This document shows, one piece after another, positions 7,678 through 14,776 of a stretch of DNA of 39,424 nt. Both the position numbers and the translations under genes were made by a program. Origin of the DNA: Euzebyales bacterium (GTDB lineage: Bacteria > Actinomycetota > Nitriliruptoria > Euzebyales > JAHELV01); the NCBI GenBank assembly GCA_035461305.1, contig DATHVN010000185.1:1-39424 (forward strand). Direction: 5' to 3'. Every line of letters starts with the position of its first letter. Position 1 is the first letter of the stretch. The notes under the pieces are model-generated. The model was not told where the DNA came from, did no database searches, and saw only the letters and a program-made list of their open reading frames with translations.

Positions 7678-8772
7678 TCAGCCGACGGTAACGGGCAATG
7701 GTGCCACGAAGAAGCGGGCCACACCCGTCAGCAGCGCCTCGGCGATGGTCGCCTGCAACGACGTATCCGTCAGCCGTGCCTCGTCCTCCGGTGAGCTGAG
7801 GAACCCGGGCTCGACGATTACGGCCGGCATCCGGGTCTCGCGCAGGATCGCCCACGTCATCGGATGGACCCGGCAGTCGGGAACCCAGTCGTGTGTCACC
7901 AGCTCGTCGAGCAGCGCGGTCGCCAGCCGCTGCCCCGACTCCGAGACGAACTGCTGGGTGCCGAAGTAGTAGGTGGCGGCTCCGCGGGCCGACGGGTTGC
8001 CAAGCGAGTTCGTGCTGATCGAGATGACCGCGTCGACGTCGAGCTCGTTGGCGAGTCGTGCACGCTCGCTTCCCGAGGGTGACGTGGTCGGCCCGCGTGA
8101 CAGGAACGCGCTGGCACCCGTCGCGTTCAGGCGGGCGGCCAGCTGGCTGGCGATCGCCCAGGTCACGTCCGCCTCCACCGTGCCGGCCGGCCCGGTCGCT
8201 CCGGGATCGGCGGGGCCGCGCGCGGGGTCGATCAGCAACCTGCGGCTGGTCAGGCTCTGCCCGATCCACTCGCGCAGCCGCTCCCGCTGGCGAGCGCGCA
8301 CGCCGGCGCCCGCGCGCTGGTGGTCGCGCCGCAGGCGCCGGAGCTGCTGGACCGTCGCGGGGCCCACCCGGCCGTCGACCGCCAGGCCCATGTTGCGCTG
8401 GAACTCCTCGACGGCCGCCTGGGTCGCACGGCCGAAGATACCGTCCTCGTTGCCGGCATCGAAGCCCAGCTGGTTCAGCCGCAGCTGGAGGTCCACGACG
8501 TCGTCGCCTCGCAGCGGCACGCGCGTCCGCAGCAGCAGGCGGTCACCCAGCGAATAGCCGGCCTCGACGAGGACCCGCCACGTCTCCTGGCTCACGATGC
8601 CGTCCGCAGGCAGGCCGCGCAGGCGCTGAAACTGACGAACGGCCTGTTCGGTCGGCTGATCGAACAAGCCGTTGACAGTCACATCGTGGGTGCGGATCCG
8701 CTGGAGCCGGCGCTGCAAGTCGGCCACCTCCGGACCATCGGCGCCGCGCCGAAGTCGTGAATCTGCGTCCAT
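7678..8772 (-). CDS. cwlM: CwlM-like cytoplasmic pseudo-amidase (two PG-binding domains, Amidase_3)
   Basis: The 364-residue protein has two peptidoglycan-binding type 1 domains (about 10-70 and 85-148) and an Amidase_3 domain (about 178-356). There is no signal peptide. Two of the three zinc ligands of the amidase family are gone: the His of DPGHGG is R185 (DPARGP) and the His of ISIHAN is S253 (ISISTN). The second-shell Glu E200 and the catalytic Glu E321 (VEPGFLS) remain. It is therefore unlikely to cut peptidoglycan. In mycobacteria CwlM is cytoplasmic, is phosphorylated by PknB and activates MurA. The same gene order (trxB-trxA-cwlM) supports a like regulatory role here, which is inference. 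Confidence 0.88.
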   Translation of the reverse strand: MDADSRLRRGADGPEVADLQRRLQRIRTHDVTVNGLFDQPTEQAVRQFQRLRGLPADGIVSQETWRVLVEAGYSLGDRLLLRTRVPLRGDDVVDLQLRLNQLGFDAGNEDGIFGRATQAAVEEFQRNMGLAVDGRVGPATVQQLRRLRRDHQRAGAGVRARQRERLREWIGQSLTSRRLLIDPARGPADPGATGPAGTVEADVTWAIASQLAARLNATGASAFLSRGPTTSPSGSERARLANELDVDAVISISTNSLGNPSARGAATYYFGTQQFVSESGQRLATALLDELVTHDWVPDCRVHPMTWAILRETRMPAVIVEPGFLSSPEDEARLTDTSLQATIAEALLTGVARFFVAPLPVTVG

Positions 8773-8839
8773 CGGACTCGACGTTACCGCCTCGATGGCG
8801 GGCGCGTCGACGTCTGCGGGAACGCACCAGCCCGGCGGG

Positions 8840-9163
8840 TCAGATGAACTCGGAGACCTCGCTCACGAGCTGCGCCTTGCCGCGGGCGCCGACGATGCGC
8901 TTGCGCTCGTCGCCCTCGGCGAAGACCATCAGCGTCGGGATCGACATGACGCGGTAGCGACGCGCGATGTCGGGGTTGTCGTCGACGTTGAGCTTGACGA
9001 CCTTCAAGCTTTCGGCGTGCTCGGCGGCGACCTCGTCGACGATCGGGCTCACCATCCGGCAGGGACCGCACCATTCCGCCCAGAAGTCCACCAGTACCGG
9101 CTTGTTCGAGTGCAGGACCTCGGTGTCCCAGCTGGTATCGGTCACGGCTCTGGTGTTGCTCAA
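8840..9163 (-). CDS. trxA: Thioredoxin
   Basis: A small cytoplasmic dithiol reductant, reduced by the TrxB encoded next to it. The 107-residue product is a complete thioredoxin fold with the redox motif WCGPC at about 32-36. The cis-Pro segment is SIPTLMVF, and DFWAEWCGPC follows the usual VLVDF strand. The start is a TTG at 9163: AAAGG lies 7 bases upstream and no in-frame ATG precedes the domain. An internal GTG (V7) is a weaker alternative. A GGAAT-N18-GTT promoter (9211-9236) precedes it, so it can be transcribed separately from trxB under thiol stress. The cwlM-like gene follows 67 bases downstream. Confidence 0.95.
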   Translation of the reverse strand: MSNTRAVTDTSWDTEVLHSNKPVLVDFWAEWCGPCRMVSPIVDEVAAEHAESLKVVKLNVDDNPDIARRYRVMSIPTLMVFAEGDERKRIVGARGKAQLVSEVSEFI

Positions 9164-9210
9164 TCTTCTGCCTTTCGGTCATCGTGGTGTGCAGATCTCG
9201 CGGTCTGTCC

Positions 9211-9236
9211 AACGGTGTGCCGGGCGAGGATATTCC
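9211..9236 (-). promoter_or_regulatory. SigR/SigH-type promoter of trxA
   Basis: On the minus strand GGAAT (9236-9232) is followed after exactly 18 bases by GTT (9213-9211). This is the known consensus for the SigR (Streptomyces) and SigH (mycobacterial) thiol-stress sigma factors. The predicted transcript starts about 40 bases before the trxA TTG. Confidence 0.75.
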
Positions 9237-9312
9237 TGTTCGCACGTCCCGCACACCGTCGCTGGGTGTTGTCCGATCAGCGCACGGACGTGGCGCGGCG
9301 CCGGCGTGCGCC

Positions 9313-10257
9313 TCACCAGTTGTGTGCGTCGATCCCCAGCCAGTGCTCGGCGTCGATCGCGGCCTTGCAGCCCATGCCGGCGGCCGTGACGGCCTGACGG
9401 TAGGTGTGGTCCACCACATCGCCCGCCGCGAACACCCCCGCTGCGCTGGTGCGCGTGCTCGGCGGATCGACGATGATGTAGCCTTGGTCGTCGAGCTCGA
9501 GCTGACCGGTGAACAGCCCCGTCTCCGGGTCGTGGCCGATCGCGACGAACAGGCCGTCGGTGGGCAGCTCCCTGTTCTCGCCGGTGACGGTGTCGGTCAG
9601 CTCCACCGCGGTCACCTTGTCGTCGCCGCGCACGTCGGTGACGACCGCGTTCCAGATGAAGTCGATCTTGTCGTTCGCGAACGCGCGATCCTGCATCACC
9701 TGGGAGGCGCGGAGCTGGTCGCGGCGGTGGACGACCGTGACCGAGCTGGCGAACTTGGTGAGGAACGTGGCCTCCTCCATCGCGGAGTCACCGCCGCCCA
9801 CGACCACGAGCTTGAGGTCGCGGAAGAAGAAACCGTCGCAGGTTGCGCAGCTCGACACGCCCTTGCCGATCAACCGCTGCTCGTTGGGCAGGTCGAGCCA
9901 GCGGGCCTTCGCCCCTGTCGAGACGATGACGGAACGCGCCCGGTGGGTGTCGCCGCCGACCTTGACATCGAACGGCGACCCGTTGGTGAGGTCGACCTGG
10001 TCGACGTCCTGCGACACGAACGTCGCTCCGAAGCGCTCGGCCTGCTTGCGCATGTCTGCCATGAGGGCCGGGCCCATCACGCCGTCGGGAAAGCCCGGGT
10101 AGTTCTCTACATCGGTGGTCAGCATGAGCTGGCCACCCGCGGCGCGGCCCTCGATCATGAGGGGTTGCAGCGCCGCCCGCGCGGTGTACAGCGCGGCGGT
10201 CAGCCCTGCCGGCCCGGATCCGATGATGATGACGTCGTGCACCACGTCGTCGCTCAT
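9313..10257 (-). CDS. trxB: Thioredoxin reductase (NADPH)
   Basis: An FAD enzyme that passes electrons from NADPH to thioredoxin. The 314-residue product is the normal low-molecular-weight bacterial length. The FAD-binding GSGPAG lies at about 13-18. The redox-active motif CATC is in [14 protein letters not shown], the NADPH motif is [10 protein letters not shown], and the C-terminal FAD contact is [11 protein letters not shown]. It is divergent from the zinc-binding membrane protein gene. It is followed by a 149-base gap and then trxA, and has its own GGAAT-N19-GTT promoter. The trxB-trxA-cwlM order matches Rv3913-Rv3915. Confidence 0.97.
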   Translation of the reverse strand: MSDDVVHDVIIIGSGPAGLTAALYTARAALQPLMIEGRAAGGQLMLTTDVENYPGFPDGVMGPALMADMRKQAERFGATFVSQDVDQVDLTNGSPFDVKVGGDTHRARSVIVSTGAKARWLDLPNEQRLIGKGVSSCATCDGFFFRDLKLVVVGGGDSAMEEATFLTKFASSVTVVHRRDQLRASQVMQDRAFANDKIDFIWNAVVTDVRGDDKVTAVELTDTVTGENRELPTDGLFVAIGHDPETGLFTGQLELDDQGYIIVDPPSTRTSAAGVFAAGDVVDHTYRQAVTAAGMGCKAAIDAEHWLGIDAHNW

Positions 10258-10308
10258 GTCAGTGCTGTCCTGTCAGTGCGTGTGCTGTGGGCATCAACCA
10301 CCCCTGGC

Positions 10309-10335
10309 AACGCGGCGGTCGGTGCAGGATATTCC
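10309..10335 (-). promoter_or_regulatory. SigR/SigH-type promoter of trxB
   Basis: On the minus strand GGAAT (10335-10331) is followed after 19 bases by GTT (10311-10309). The expected start of transcription lies about 45 bases before the trxB ATG. The flanking bases AGGATATTCC are shared with the trxA promoter, so both genes probably answer to the same sigma factor. Confidence 0.65.
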
Positions 10336-10385
10336 GGTCCTCCGTCGGCCTCGGGGGTGCGCGTCGCGACCCCGGGCCGCGCTCC

Positions 10386-10391
10386 TAGACT
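10386..10391 (+). promoter_or_regulatory. -10 element of an apparently leaderless gene
   Basis: TAGACT ends 6 bases before the GTG at 10398. The transcript would begin at or near the start codon, and no Shine-Dalgarno is present. Leaderless mRNAs are common in actinobacteria. Confidence 0.5.
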
Positions 10392-10397
10392 GGTGAC

Positions 10398-10889
10398 GTG
10401 ACCGAGATCGTGCAGACGTGCGTCAACCATCCTGACACCGAGACCAGGATCGCGTGCTCATCGTGCGGCGACCCGATCTGCACGCGCTGCATGCGGACGG
10501 CGGCGGTCGGCCAGAAGTGCCCGCGGTGCGCCAGGTCCCCGCGATCCGCGCGTGCGTTCGGCAAGCCCCAGCACTACGTCCGGGCGGTCGGAGGCGGGCT
10601 GCTGGCCGCCGTGGTCGGCGGCGTCGTCTACGCGCAGCTCGTCGCGACTGTGCGCTTCGGATCCCTGATCCTGGCAGGCGTGCTCGGCTTCCTCATCGGC
10701 CGGGTGGTCAAGTGGGGTGCGCGCGGACAGACCCAGCAGCCGTTCCTTACCATCGCGATGGGGCTCGCCGGGCTCGCCGTGGCGGTCGCGTTCCTGCTCG
10801 GTGCCGGCACGCTGCTGCCGCTGCGCAGCCTTGCGATCCTCGCGTATCCGGTCGCGATCTGGCTGGCCATGCGGGGCCTGCAGAGCTGA
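10398..10889 (+). CDS. B-box-like zinc-binding membrane protein
   Basis: The 163-residue protein has an N-terminal zinc-binding module, with C8, H11, C20, C23, C28, C31, C41 and C44 forming two CxxC-type sites. This is the pattern of the B-box-like modules found in front of actinobacterial rhomboids and other membrane proteins. About four hydrophobic spans follow (roughly 63-82, 88-105, 115-135 and 140-158), with no catalytic motif; no rhomboid GxSG is present. The start is a GTG just after a -10 element. It is divergent from trxB. Function is unknown; the protein resembles widespread actinobacterial hypotheticals. Confidence 0.75.
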   Translation: MTEIVQTCVNHPDTETRIACSSCGDPICTRCMRTAAVGQKCPRCARSPRSARAFGKPQHYVRAVGGGLLAAVVGGVVYAQLVATVRFGSLILAGVLGFLIGRVVKWGARGQTQQPFLTIAMGLAGLAVAVAFLLGAGTLLPLRSLAILAYPVAIWLAMRGLQS

Positions 10890-10969
10890 CGCGCTCGACC
10901 GGCCGTGTCCCGCGGCTCGCCCGGGCACGACCCCACCGACCGCGACCGTGACCCGTCGCCGCGCGTTCG

Positions 10970-11845
10970 CTAGGGCTGCACGGCGATCGTGCGGATCGCG
11001 GCACACGTCCGTGGGTCGAGCAGCACGATCTGTGGGCTCGCACCCCGGACCATGACGGCAAGCGCCACGCGGCCGTCTTCGTCGACCAGGTCGACCGTCG
11101 CGGCCCTGAGCTCGCCCACGCACAGCCGGGCTGTCGGCAACCCGGCCTGATCGCGCAGTAGCCGCTCGCGCGCACGCAGGTTCCCGGGCGGATCGGCGCG
11201 CAACCGCTCCGCACGCGCAGCGATCTCTGCGTCACCCTCGACCCTGGCGACCGCCTGCTCGTCGGTGCGGGTGTCGTCGCCACGTACCGGTTCGCTGGCA
11301 GCGCCCTCGGCGGTCATGGCACCGGCGCCGCCACCAGCGGCGCGACCCGCAGCCTCGTCTGGCGCAGCCGCCTGCGGCTCCTCGGCCCCCGCGCCCGCCT
11401 GGTCCTCGAGCGAGACCTCACCACCCGCGGACTCCTCGGTGCCACCGCTGCCGAGCTGGCCGAGCACGGCGGCCGTGCCCAGCACGGTGACCAGGACGAT
11501 GGCGGCGGCGGTGGCCAGGACCGGCATCGCCCGCACCGACCAGCGACGAGGACGCCGAACCTCGGTCGTCACGTCGTGCTCGTCCGTATCAGGTCCCGCG
11601 CGCTCGGTCTGCAGCCGCTCGCGCAGCCGCGCACGGACATCGGCCGGCGCGGTCACCTCGTCGAGGCGCTGCAGCCGCGCCCGTGTCGCCGCGAGGGCGT
11701 CGAGGCGTGCCGCGAGCGCATCGTCCGAGGCCAGACGGCGCTCGATGCGGGCCGTGGTCACCTCGTCGGTGTCGCCGTCGAGGTAGGCGGCGAGCAGCGC
11801 GCCCTCGTCGCGGGCGTCGGGTCCGGTGGAGCTGTCGTCACGCAT
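10970..11845 (-). CDS. Membrane anti-sigma factor (RsmA-like), partner of the ECF sigma factor
   Basis: Probably holds the ECF sigma factor encoded just upstream inactive at the membrane. The 291 residues show a helical N-terminal region (about 14-85, with LLAAYLDGDTDE). A basic stretch and one membrane span at about 108-129 follow. Beyond it is a long Gly/Ala/Glu-rich extracytoplasmic linker, then a compact C-terminal domain with two Cys (ARLCVGEL and PRTCAAI). The zinc-binding HxxxCxxC of the ZAS family is absent, so it is not an RsrA-type redox sensor. Only 6 bases separate it from the sigma gene. Position matches Rv3912 (rsmA). The two extracytoplasmic Cys could form a disulfide. Confidence 0.8.
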   Translation of the reverse strand: MRDDSSTGPDARDEGALLAAYLDGDTDEVTTARIERRLASDDALAARLDALAATRARLQRLDEVTAPADVRARLRERLQTERAGPDTDEHDVTTEVRRPRRWSVRAMPVLATAAAIVLVTVLGTAAVLGQLGSGGTEESAGGEVSLEDQAGAGAEEPQAAAPDEAAGRAAGGGAGAMTAEGAASEPVRGDDTRTDEQAVARVEGDAEIAARAERLRADPPGNLRARERLLRDQAGLPTARLCVGELRAATVDLVDEDGRVALAVMVRGASPQIVLLDPRTCAAIRTIAVQP

Positions 11846-11851
11846 TGGCAG

Positions 11852-12442
11852 TCAGTCCTGCACAGTTGGAGGGTGATCGACGTCCCGTTGGTTCCGAACG
11901 GGTTCAAGAAGTTCGGCGAGGCGCGCGTGACCGCGGTGCACGCGCGACTTGGCGGTGCCGACAGCGACCTCCTGCGCGTGCGCGATGTCCGCATAGCTGG
12001 CGCCGACGACGTCGCGCAGCAGGACGGCATGGCGCTGGTCGGGATCAAGCTCTCCCAGTGCGTCCAGCAGATCCGGGCGCAGCTCCGCCGCGGCGAGGCG
12101 GTCGACGGTCGCCTGGTCGGAACCCTCCGGGCGCGTGCCTCCACGGTCGTCGTCCAGCGGCACGGTGCGCGGCTGCCGCGCGCGACGTCGGGCCAGGTCG
12201 TGGCACGCGTTCATGGTCACCCTGTACAGCCAGGTGGACAGCGCGGCGCGTCCGCGGAAGCTCGCCAGCCCGCGGTGGCACGCCAGGAAGGCGGCCTGGA
12301 ATGCGTCCTCCGCGTCGTGGGGGTCGCGGAAGTAGCGCAGGCAGATCGCATAGACGTGGTCGGCGTGACGGTCGACGATCGCGTCGAACGCCGCATCGTC
12401 GCCCGCCAGCGCGCGGGCGACGAGCTCGTGGTCGGCCGTCAT
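11852..12442 (-). CDS. sigM: ECF-family RNA polymerase sigma factor (SigM-like)
   Basis: Directs RNA polymerase to stress or cell-envelope promoters. The 196-residue product has region 2 at about 22-92, with the -10 recognition helix DAFQAAFLACHRGL and STWLYRVTMNACHDLARR. Region 4 at about 127-180 holds the HTH SYADIAHAQEVAVGTAKSRVHRG in two parts. It has no extra C-terminal domain. Its anti-sigma gene follows immediately. Gene order next to murJ, the kinase and trxB is that of SigM in M. tuberculosis, which gives the symbol; sequence alone shows only an ECF factor. No good Shine-Dalgarno was seen before the ATG. Confidence 0.88.
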   Translation of the reverse strand: MTADHELVARALAGDDAAFDAIVDRHADHVYAICLRYFRDPHDAEDAFQAAFLACHRGLASFRGRAALSTWLYRVTMNACHDLARRRARQPRTVPLDDDRGGTRPEGSDQATVDRLAAAELRPDLLDALGELDPDQRHAVLLRDVVGASYADIAHAQEVAVGTAKSRVHRGHARLAELLEPVRNQRDVDHPPTVQD

Positions 12443-12626
12443 GGTCTGGGGTCCGTCTCACAGGTCCACCCGGGATTCGGCTCTGTCTGCGTCCCGGTTC
12501 GCGTCGTTGCGACTCGCACACGTGCAACCCGGGCATGCGGCGCTCGCCGCGCCCTGCGAGCTGAGCGCAGCTCCACCCTCGGTGCACGACCGGATCGCAG
12601 GACAGACCCCTACCGGCCGCCGCTCC

Positions 12627-14228
12627 TCACGAGCGGATCCCCTCGATCGAGACCTCGGAGAACGCGGCGCTGTAGCCGCGGTCGTAGTCGACAAGCGGCG
12701 CGATGAGCCAGATCATCAGGTACCGCGTCTCGATCTGCTCCTTCTCGAACGTGATCACGGGCCGCCTGTCGGAGCGGCGCACGGAGCCGACGGTGCGCCA
12801 CTCGTCGGGCGCTGCCGTCCTGTCGTCGGACACCCGGATGTCGTAGCTGATGCCGGGGCTGGGTGTCTCGAGCGTCAGCGCGGTCGGCTGGACCTTCTCG
12901 CCGAGGTCGATGATGATGCCCAGCCCGTCCTTGAGGTTGCCGAAGTCGGGTGAGCTGTAGGAGTCGGTGCGCCAGCGCGTCTCGGGGTCGCGGTCCATCA
13001 TGTCGCCGAGCAGGTCGTCGTGCTCGGTCGGTGGCAGGCCCTCGGGGTCGACGGTCGACAGGTCCTGGATCGCCAGCTGCTGTGGTGCGACCGCCGCCGG
13101 GGTCGCCTCGTTGCCACTCACGATCAGCGAGGGCACGCCGCGGATCTCGAACACGCCGGTCGCCACGCCGACGGCGATCAGCAGCGCCGACACCACCAGC
13201 AGACCCAGCGCTGACGCGAGCCACCGACCCTCGCTGCGCAGGAACGACCGGCTGTTGATGGGCTGCGAGACGTACGCGGCCTCGTCGGCGTCCGGGAGCG
13301 TCTCGCCCCGCACGAGCATCTGGGTCGTCTCGGTCAGGACTTCGTCGTCGCGTGCCCACGGCTCGAGTGCCTCGGCGAACGCGCGGCAGTTCGGATGGCG
13401 GTCCGACGGGTCGCGGGCGAGCGCCCGCATGACGACGTCGTCGAGCTCCTTGGGCATGTCGGCACGCAGCGCACGCAGCGGCAGCGGCTCGTGGTCCAGC
13501 CGTTGTGCGGCGATCGCCACCGTCGACGAGGCGGAGAACGGCTGCTGGCCGCTCAGCGCCTCGTAGAGGACGCAGCCCAGGGAGTACTGGTCGGCGCGGC
13601 CGTCCACGGGCCTGTCCTCGACCTGCTCCGGCGCCACGTAGGCGGCCGTGCCGAGCACCATGCCGGTCTTGGTGAGCTCGCTGCGGGAGTGCTCGACCTT
13701 GACGATGCCGAAGTCGCCCATCTTCACCGCGCCCTCCTGCCCCAGCAGGATGTTGGCGGGCTTCACGTCGCGGTGGACCAGGCCCCGCTCGTGGGCGAAG
13801 TCGAGGGCGAAGGCGACGCGCATGCCGACGCTGGCGGCGAGGCCCGGGTCGAGCCGGCCGTACTGCACCATGACCTCGCGCAGGGTCACCCCCTGGACGA
13901 ACTCCATGACGAGGTAGACCCAGTCGCCGTCGCGTCCCGTGTCGTAGATGCCGACGATCCCCGGGTGGGCGAGCTTGGCCGCCGCGACCGCCTCGCGCCG
14001 GAAACGCTCGCGGAAGTCGCGGTCGTTCGACAGGTGCTTGTGCAGGAGCTTGACCGCGACGGTGCGCGCCAGCTTCTCGTCGTGTGCCCGCCACACGGTG
14101 GCCATGCCACCGATCGCGATGCGTTCCTCGAGCAGGTAGCGGTCGCTGAGCACCCTCGGTGGGAGCGAGGGGTCAGGCTCCGGACCTCCACCGGTGAGGA
14201 CACCGGTGCGCTCGACGTCGTCGCTCAT
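12627..14228 (-). CDS. Membrane Ser/Thr protein kinase with discoidin-like ectodomain
   Basis: The 533-residue protein starts at ATG 14228 (MSDDVERTG). An N-terminal kinase domain spans about 30-292. It has a glycine loop (GGMATVW), ATP-binding K60 (VAVK), catalytic H152-R153-D154 and N159, the D172-F173-G174 metal site and APE at 199-201, so it looks catalytically complete. A juxtamembrane region follows, then one membrane span at about 338-360. The outside part, about 385-533, has a jelly-roll, F5/8 type C-like pattern ([25 protein letters not shown]). The same domains, with an inactive kinase, form the C-terminal half of MviN (Rv3910) in M. tuberculosis. Here they are a separate gene next to murJ. 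Targets may include MurJ or the CwlM-like protein, which is inference. Confidence 0.9.
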   Translation of the reverse strand: MSDDVERTGVLTGGGPEPDPSLPPRVLSDRYLLEERIAIGGMATVWRAHDEKLARTVAVKLLHKHLSNDRDFRERFRREAVAAAKLAHPGIVGIYDTGRDGDWVYLVMEFVQGVTLREVMVQYGRLDPGLAASVGMRVAFALDFAHERGLVHRDVKPANILLGQEGAVKMGDFGIVKVEHSRSELTKTGMVLGTAAYVAPEQVEDRPVDGRADQYSLGCVLYEALSGQQPFSASSTVAIAAQRLDHEPLPLRALRADMPKELDDVVMRALARDPSDRHPNCRAFAEALEPWARDDEVLTETTQMLVRGETLPDADEAAYVSQPINSRSFLRSEGRWLASALGLLVVSALLIAVGVATGVFEIRGVPSLIVSGNEATPAAVAPQQLAIQDLSTVDPEGLPPTEHDDLLGDMMDRDPETRWRTDSYSSPDFGNLKDGLGIIIDLGEKVQPTALTLETPSPGISYDIRVSDDRTAAPDEWRTVGSVRRSDRRPVITFEKEQIETRYLMIWLIAPLVDYDRGYSAAFSEVSIEGIRS

Positions 14229-14389
14229 GTCACCGCACGTACCTGACGTGCGGGCGACGGGCCGGGCTCCAGGGGGTCGTGGAACGCACCGCCCCTGAGT
14301 GGTTCGGGCCTCGACCCTTGCTGAACGCCCGACTCCATTCGGTTGCTCACTCCAGAACGCCGGACCCGTGAGGGCTGAACCAGTGACCG

Positions 14390-14417
14390 AGTGTACTTCG
14401 CCCCTCAGCGGTGCAAA
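14390..14417 (-). promoter_or_regulatory. Candidate promoter for the kinase gene
   Basis: On the minus strand TACACT (14395-14390) is preceded, after 16 bases, by TTTGCA (14417-14412). It would give a leader of about 155 bases before the kinase ATG. This is a plausible vegetative promoter, but seen from sequence only. Confidence 0.35.
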
Positions 14418-14665
14418 GACCGTCCTGGTCTGCGCGACCCCGTTCGTCCCGTGCGACCAGCACCTGCGCGGCGATGCGCCGGAGCGATCTGCCGTCGCCC
14501 TGGGTCGCGTCGGTGGGTCACAGCCCGGTCGGGTCGAGCGGCGCGCGCTGGGTGATGAACGACCGCGCTGACGTCGAAGGCCATGAGGGTGAGGAGGACG
14601 ATGAAGATCCTCATGCGCGCGGCGATGGTGAGCCGTGCGGCGCCCCGCTCGCTCGCGAGGTTCAT
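14405..14665 (-). CDS. Hypothetical small protein between murJ and the kinase gene
   Basis: The 548 bases between murJ and the kinase gene hold one open frame with some support. The start is ATG 14665 with GGAG 6 bases upstream, giving 86 residues. There is a single hydrophobic stretch (RIFIVLLTLMAFDVSAVV, about residues 18-35), preceded by basic residues, and then a long Arg/His/Pro-rich tail with no recognisable domain. The tail looks like noise of GC-rich DNA, so the frame may be spurious or a decayed membrane protein. Nothing else was seen in the gap apart from a kinase promoter. Confidence 0.3.
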   Translation of the reverse strand: MNLASERGAARLTIAARMRIFIVLLTLMAFDVSAVVHHPARAARPDRAVTHRRDPGRRQIAPAHRRAGAGRTGRTGSRRPGRSLHR

Positions 14666-14776
14666 GGTCGACTCCACACGCGGTCCGTGGGATGGTGGAG
14701 CGCCTGTCGGCCGTGTGGGCGGGCGCCTCAGCGCAGGCGCATGGGCCGGGGCGGCGAGCCGTCCCACCGGTGCCGG

